A stretch of 8,097 bases of DNA from Pseudomonadota bacterium (GTDB taxonomy: Bacteria > Pseudomonadota > Gammaproteobacteria > Burkholderiales > Gallionellaceae). The notes under the pieces were generated by a model that was not told where the DNA came from, made no database searches, and was given only the letters and a program-made list of their open reading frames with translations. Location of the stretch: positions 1,662-9,758 of the forward strand of contig JAJXTT010000040.1 in NCBI GenBank assembly GCA_021783525.1, in the 5' to 3' direction. Of this stretch, positions 5,511 through 8,097 are shown piece after piece. A program made the position numbers and the translations under genes. Positions within the stretch are counted from its first letter, which is position 1. Every line of letters starts with the position of its first letter.

Positions 5511-6811
5511 TACTTCCAGGCCGCAAAGATCTTGTCGGCCGCCGCGATCGTCGCCGCGATATCCGCATCGGTGTGCGCGGCAGAGACGAAACCAGCCTCG
5601 AACGCCGACGGCGCAAGGTAGTGGCCTGCATCCAGCATGGCATGGAAGAAGCGGTTGAACGCCACTTTGTCGCATGCCATCACTTCGGCGTAACTGGTTG
5701 GCACCGTCTTGCTGAAATACAGGCCGAACATACCGCCCACGGATTGCGCACAGAACGGGATGCCGTATTTACTGGCGGCTGTAGTCAAACCTTCGGTGAG
5801 CTGTTTCGCCAGTTGCGACAAACGCTCGTAGAAGCCGGGTGTCTGGACCAGCTTGAGCGTAGCCAGGCCTGCCGCGACGGCCACCGGATTGCCGGACAGC
5901 GTACCTGCCTGGTACACAGGGCCCAGCGGTGCCAGACATTCCATGATGTCGCGGCGTCCGCCGAACGCTGCGGCGGGCAAGCCTCCGCCCATCACTTTGC
6001 CCAGCGTGACCAGGTCGGGCTTGATGCCGTAATGGCCTTGCGCGCCTTGCAGGCTGACGCGGAAACCGGTCATCACTTCGTCCAGGATCAGCACTGCGCC
6101 GTATTTGGTGCACAGGTTGCGCAGCGCATCGAGGAATTCGCGCTTCGGCGCAATCAGATTCATGTTGCCCGCGACGGGCTCGACGATCACTGCTGCAATC
6201 TCCTTGCCCATTTCTGCGAACGCCTTTTCCAGTCCTGCCGCATCGTTGTAATCCAGCACGGTGGTCAGTGCGGCGATTTCAGCTGGCACGCCGGAGGAAC
6301 TGGGCTGGCCGAACGTCAGCGCTCCGGAGCCGGCCTTGACCAGCAGACCGTCGGAGTGGCCGTGGTAACAGCCTTCGAACTTGACGATGCGCGAGCGGCC
6401 GGTGAAACCGCGTGCCAGACGGATTGCAGTCATGGTGGCTTCGGTGCCGGAACTGACCAGGCGCACCATTTCCAGGCTAGGCAGAAGCTTGCACAGCAAT
6501 TCGGCCATCTCCAGTTCGCTCGCGGTCGGTGCGCCGAAACCCAGACCCTGGGCGGCCGCAGCCTGCACTGCTTTCACCACTTCAGGATGGCAATGACCGG
6601 CGATCATCGGCCCCCAGGAACCGACATAATCGGTATATTTCTTTCCGTCCGCATCCCACACGTAGGCGCCCTGCCCGCGCTCAAAGAACAATGGCGTGCC
6701 GCCCACTGAGCGGAAGGCGCGTACCGGAGAATTCACGCCGCCGGGGATGCGCAGTTGGGATTGCTCGAAAAGGGATTGATTATGTGAAATCTTGGGATTG
6801 TGAGAGGTCAT
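5510..6811 (-). CDS. hemL: HemL, glutamate-1-semialdehyde 2,1-aminomutase
   Basis: A 433-residue pyridoxal-phosphate enzyme of the class III aminotransferase fold. It converts glutamate-1-semialdehyde to 5-aminolevulinate in the C5 pathway, so this organism makes heme from glutamyl-tRNA. PLP-binding features: SSGTEA (120-125), cofactor aspartate in LDEVMTGFR (D244, 243-251) and Schiff-base lysine K272 in LVTLGKVMGGGLP. The N-terminal RIPGGVNSPVRAF (21-33) and YVGSWGPMIAGHCHP (62-76) are classic HemL blocks. The ATG is 3 bases after the thiE stop with AGGA 8 bases upstream. Its product feeds HemB, encoded two genes on. Length is within a few residues of the usual 427. Confidence 0.97.
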   Translation of the reverse strand: MTSHNPKISHNQSLFEQSQLRIPGGVNSPVRAFRSVGGTPLFFERGQGAYVWDADGKKYTDYVGSWGPMIAGHCHPEVVKAVQAAAAQGLGFGAPTASELEMAELLCKLLPSLEMVRLVSSGTEATMTAIRLARGFTGRSRIVKFEGCYHGHSDGLLVKAGSGALTFGQPSSSGVPAEIAALTTVLDYNDAAGLEKAFAEMGKEIAAVIVEPVAGNMNLIAPKREFLDALRNLCTKYGAVLILDEVMTGFRVSLQGAQGHYGIKPDLVTLGKVMGGGLPAAAFGGRRDIMECLAPLGPVYQAGTLSGNPVAVAAGLATLKLVQTPGFYERLSQLAKQLTEGLTTAASKYGIPFCAQSVGGMFGLYFSKTVPTSYAEVMACDKVAFNRFFHAMLDAGHYLAPSAFEAGFVSAAHTDADIAATIAAADKIFAAWK

Positions 6812-6814
6812 TGC

Positions 6815-7453
6815 TTACGTCCTGCTGAAAAGTGTTGAAAATCCATGTGCGGCAAGTTCGATATCCGGTGCGTCAAACAGGGCGGTGATCACCGCCAGTG
6901 CATCTGCCCCGGCCGCGATCAAAGTGGGGCCGTTAAGCTGCGTGATACCGCCGATCGCGACAATGGGCACGCTTAGCATGTCGCGAGCCGCTCGCAACAA
7001 CTCCGCATCCGCTTTTACCGCGCCGGGTTTGACGCTCGACGAAAAGAACGCGCCGAACGCCACATAATCCGCGCCTTGCCGCACTGCTTCCTGTGCAAGC
7101 GAGAAGCGATTATAGCAAGACACGCCGATGATCTTTTGCTCGCCCAACAGGGTGCGGGCTGCGGCAACACCGCCATCGTCTCCGCCCAAGTGCACCCCGT
7201 CCGCGCCGACCCGTGCCGCAAGCCCAGCATCGTCGTTCACGATGTAAGTCGCGGCAAACTCCCCGGTGAGCGCTCGCAAAGCCAGAGCCTGAGCCAATTT
7301 CAATGCGGCATCCGCGGATTTGTTGCGGTATTGCAGCACCCGCACTCCGCCCTGCAAGGCCAAACGCACTCGCCTCAATAATTCATCGGTATCGTGAATA
7401 TCGGGTGTGATGCCATACAAACCGCTGACTGCGGGTTGGAAATTGCGGCTCAT
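6815..7453 (-). CDS. thiE: ThiE, thiamine-phosphate synthase
   Basis: A 212-residue TIM-barrel enzyme that couples hydroxymethylpyrimidine diphosphate with thiazole phosphate to give thiamine phosphate. Visible motifs are QYRNK (41-45), VNDD (72-75), GADGVHLGGDD (83-93), GVSCYN (110-115), YVAFGAFFSSSVKPGA (130-145), AIGGIT (166-171) and GADALAVITALF (182-193). Two substitutions against the usual text are seen: QYRNK where QLR-K is common, and FFSSSVKPGA where many have FPT-TK; both look conservative. The 86-base gap from thiD (7454-7539) shows no gene, no TPP riboswitch and no clear promoter; the ribosome site is weak (a GAGG and an AAGGG 20 or so bases up, and purine-rich AGACAGAG close to the ATG). 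hemL follows after 3 bases. Confidence 0.94.
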   Translation of the reverse strand: MSRNFQPAVSGLYGITPDIHDTDELLRRVRLALQGGVRVLQYRNKSADAALKLAQALALRALTGEFAATYIVNDDAGLAARVGADGVHLGGDDGGVAAARTLLGEQKIIGVSCYNRFSLAQEAVRQGADYVAFGAFFSSSVKPGAVKADAELLRAARDMLSVPIVAIGGITQLNGPTLIAAGADALAVITALFDAPDIELAAHGFSTLFSRT

Positions 7454-7539
7454 GCTCTGTCTGTCTACCCTTACCTCAATCTGCCCGGGTGTGCGGGAAC
7501 GGCTGCAATGGACAGCTCCGAAAACGGGGCGGACTGTTA

Positions 7540-8097
7540 CTAATGCCTGGTTTCGCTTTCATCCACGGCGTCTTCGTCGCGTGCCCAGAACAGGCGATCC
7601 GGGATATGCTGGCCCATGCCGGGGCGGAAACCGTATTTCAACGCCTCCCAAGTGAATTCCTGCGCTTCGTGCACGGCTTCCTCCATCGACAATCCGTTCG
7701 CCAGCAACGCCGCGATCGCCGCGGCAAGGGTGCAGCCGGAACCGTGATAGATGCCCGGCAGGCGCGGCCAGCTGTCGCTGCGCACCAGGCCGCGTTCGCC
7801 ATAAAGGTTGTTGACGACCTTGGGCGTATGTTCGTGGGTGCCGGTAATCAGCACATATTCGCAGCCCAGCCGCAGGATACGCTTTGCGCACTCCGACAGC
7901 TCGGGATCGTCCCCTTCGTTTTCTTCGTCCACGATCAGGCGACGCGCTTCCATGCTGTTTGGCGTCAGGATGGTCGTCTGCGGCAACAGCAGCTCGCGCA
8001 GCGCATCCAGCATGTCTTCGTTCGCCAGCTCGTCGCCGCGGCCGGAAGCCAGCACCGGATCGAACACCAGCGGAATGTCGGGGTAATCCGAGATGAT
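7540..8097 (-). CDS. thiD: ThiD, hydroxymethylpyrimidine (phosphate) kinase, 3' part
   Basis: The frame is open from the window edge to a TAG at 7542-7540, giving 185 residues; roughly the first 80 of a typical 260-270-residue ThiD are missing. The ribokinase-fold C-terminal half is clear: LVFDPVLASGRGD near the start of the fragment, ILTPNSMEA, YVLITGTHEHTPKVVNNLYG, then HGSGCTLAAAIAALLANG, the anion-hole and catalytic-base motif (usually GTGC, here GSGC). ThiD phosphorylates hydroxymethylpyrimidine and its monophosphate to the diphosphate used by ThiE, its downstream neighbour. The acidic and polar C-terminal tail (WARDEDAVDESETRH) is probably not part of the fold. A pyridoxal-kinase relative is an alternative family, but the thiE neighbour favours ThiD. 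Confidence 0.9.
   Translation of the reverse strand: MISDYPDIPLVFDPVLASGRGDELANEDMLDALRELLLPQTTILTPNSMEARRLIVDEENEGDDPELSECAKRILRLGCEYVLITGTHEHTPKVVNNLYGERGLVRSDSWPRLPGIYHGSGCTLAAAIAALLANGLSMEEAVHEAQEFTWEALKYGFRPGMGQHIPDRLFWARDEDAVDESETRH

Noticed and set aside
5573..6709. Plus-strand open frame of 378 codons opposite hemL
   Set aside because: It mirrors hemL codons and has low-complexity His/Gln/Cys content; no domain is visible.
7454..7539. Possible TPP riboswitch or promoter between thiD and thiE
   Set aside because: None of the conserved TPP boxes (such as CTGAGA or the GAACCTGA-type core) is present, and no -35/-10 pair stands out.

Overview
The window looks like chromosomal housekeeping DNA from a betaproteobacterium, probably of the Nitrosomonadales type. 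This rests on the gene order thiD-thiE-hemL-engB-hemB and metX-metW-ampG, on the magnesium-type HemB and on the look of the proteins; no similarity search was run. Almost everything is on the minus strand and tightly packed (ATGA and TAATG overlaps, 3-base gaps). The only protein gene on the plus strand is a truncated DUF2238 membrane protein at the left edge, which converges on ampG.

Left to right: the end of a YjdF/DUF2238 gene (1-449); a near-perfect 38-base palindrome that contains its stop codon (443-480); ampG, a muropeptide permease (489-1748); metW (1752-2354) and metX (2351-3484), the homoserine acylation step of methionine synthesis; a complete regulatory leader for metX (3485-3623); hemB (3692-4693); a 193-base gap holding a candidate plus-strand small RNA with its own terminator; engB (4887-5510), a ribosome assembly GTPase; hemL (5510-6811); thiE (6815-7453); and the 3' part of thiD (7540-8097, cut by the window edge). 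In transcription order the minus strand reads thiD, thiE, hemL, engB, hemB, then metX, metW, ampG. HemL and HemB are consecutive tetrapyrrole steps (glutamate-1-semialdehyde to 5-aminolevulinate to porphobilinogen). ThiD and ThiE supply and join the two halves of thiamine phosphate.

Two non-coding elements stand out. First, the metX leader folds as a SAM-II riboswitch: a 6-bp P1, a pseudoknot using CTTGC and GCTAAAG, and the GATTTG box. A terminator follows, whose 5' arm can pair with the aptamer instead, so it reads as a complete SAM-off transcription switch; a TTGACA box sits where it would start the RNA at the aptamer edge. Second, the hemB-engB gap encodes on the plus strand a roughly 120-base structured RNA. 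Two of its hairpin loops expose C-rich anti-Shine-Dalgarno sequences (CTCCTCCC and CCTCCCCC), and it ends in a textbook terminator, antisense to the engB-hemB intergenic transcript. This is the best candidate for something not annotated by gene callers.
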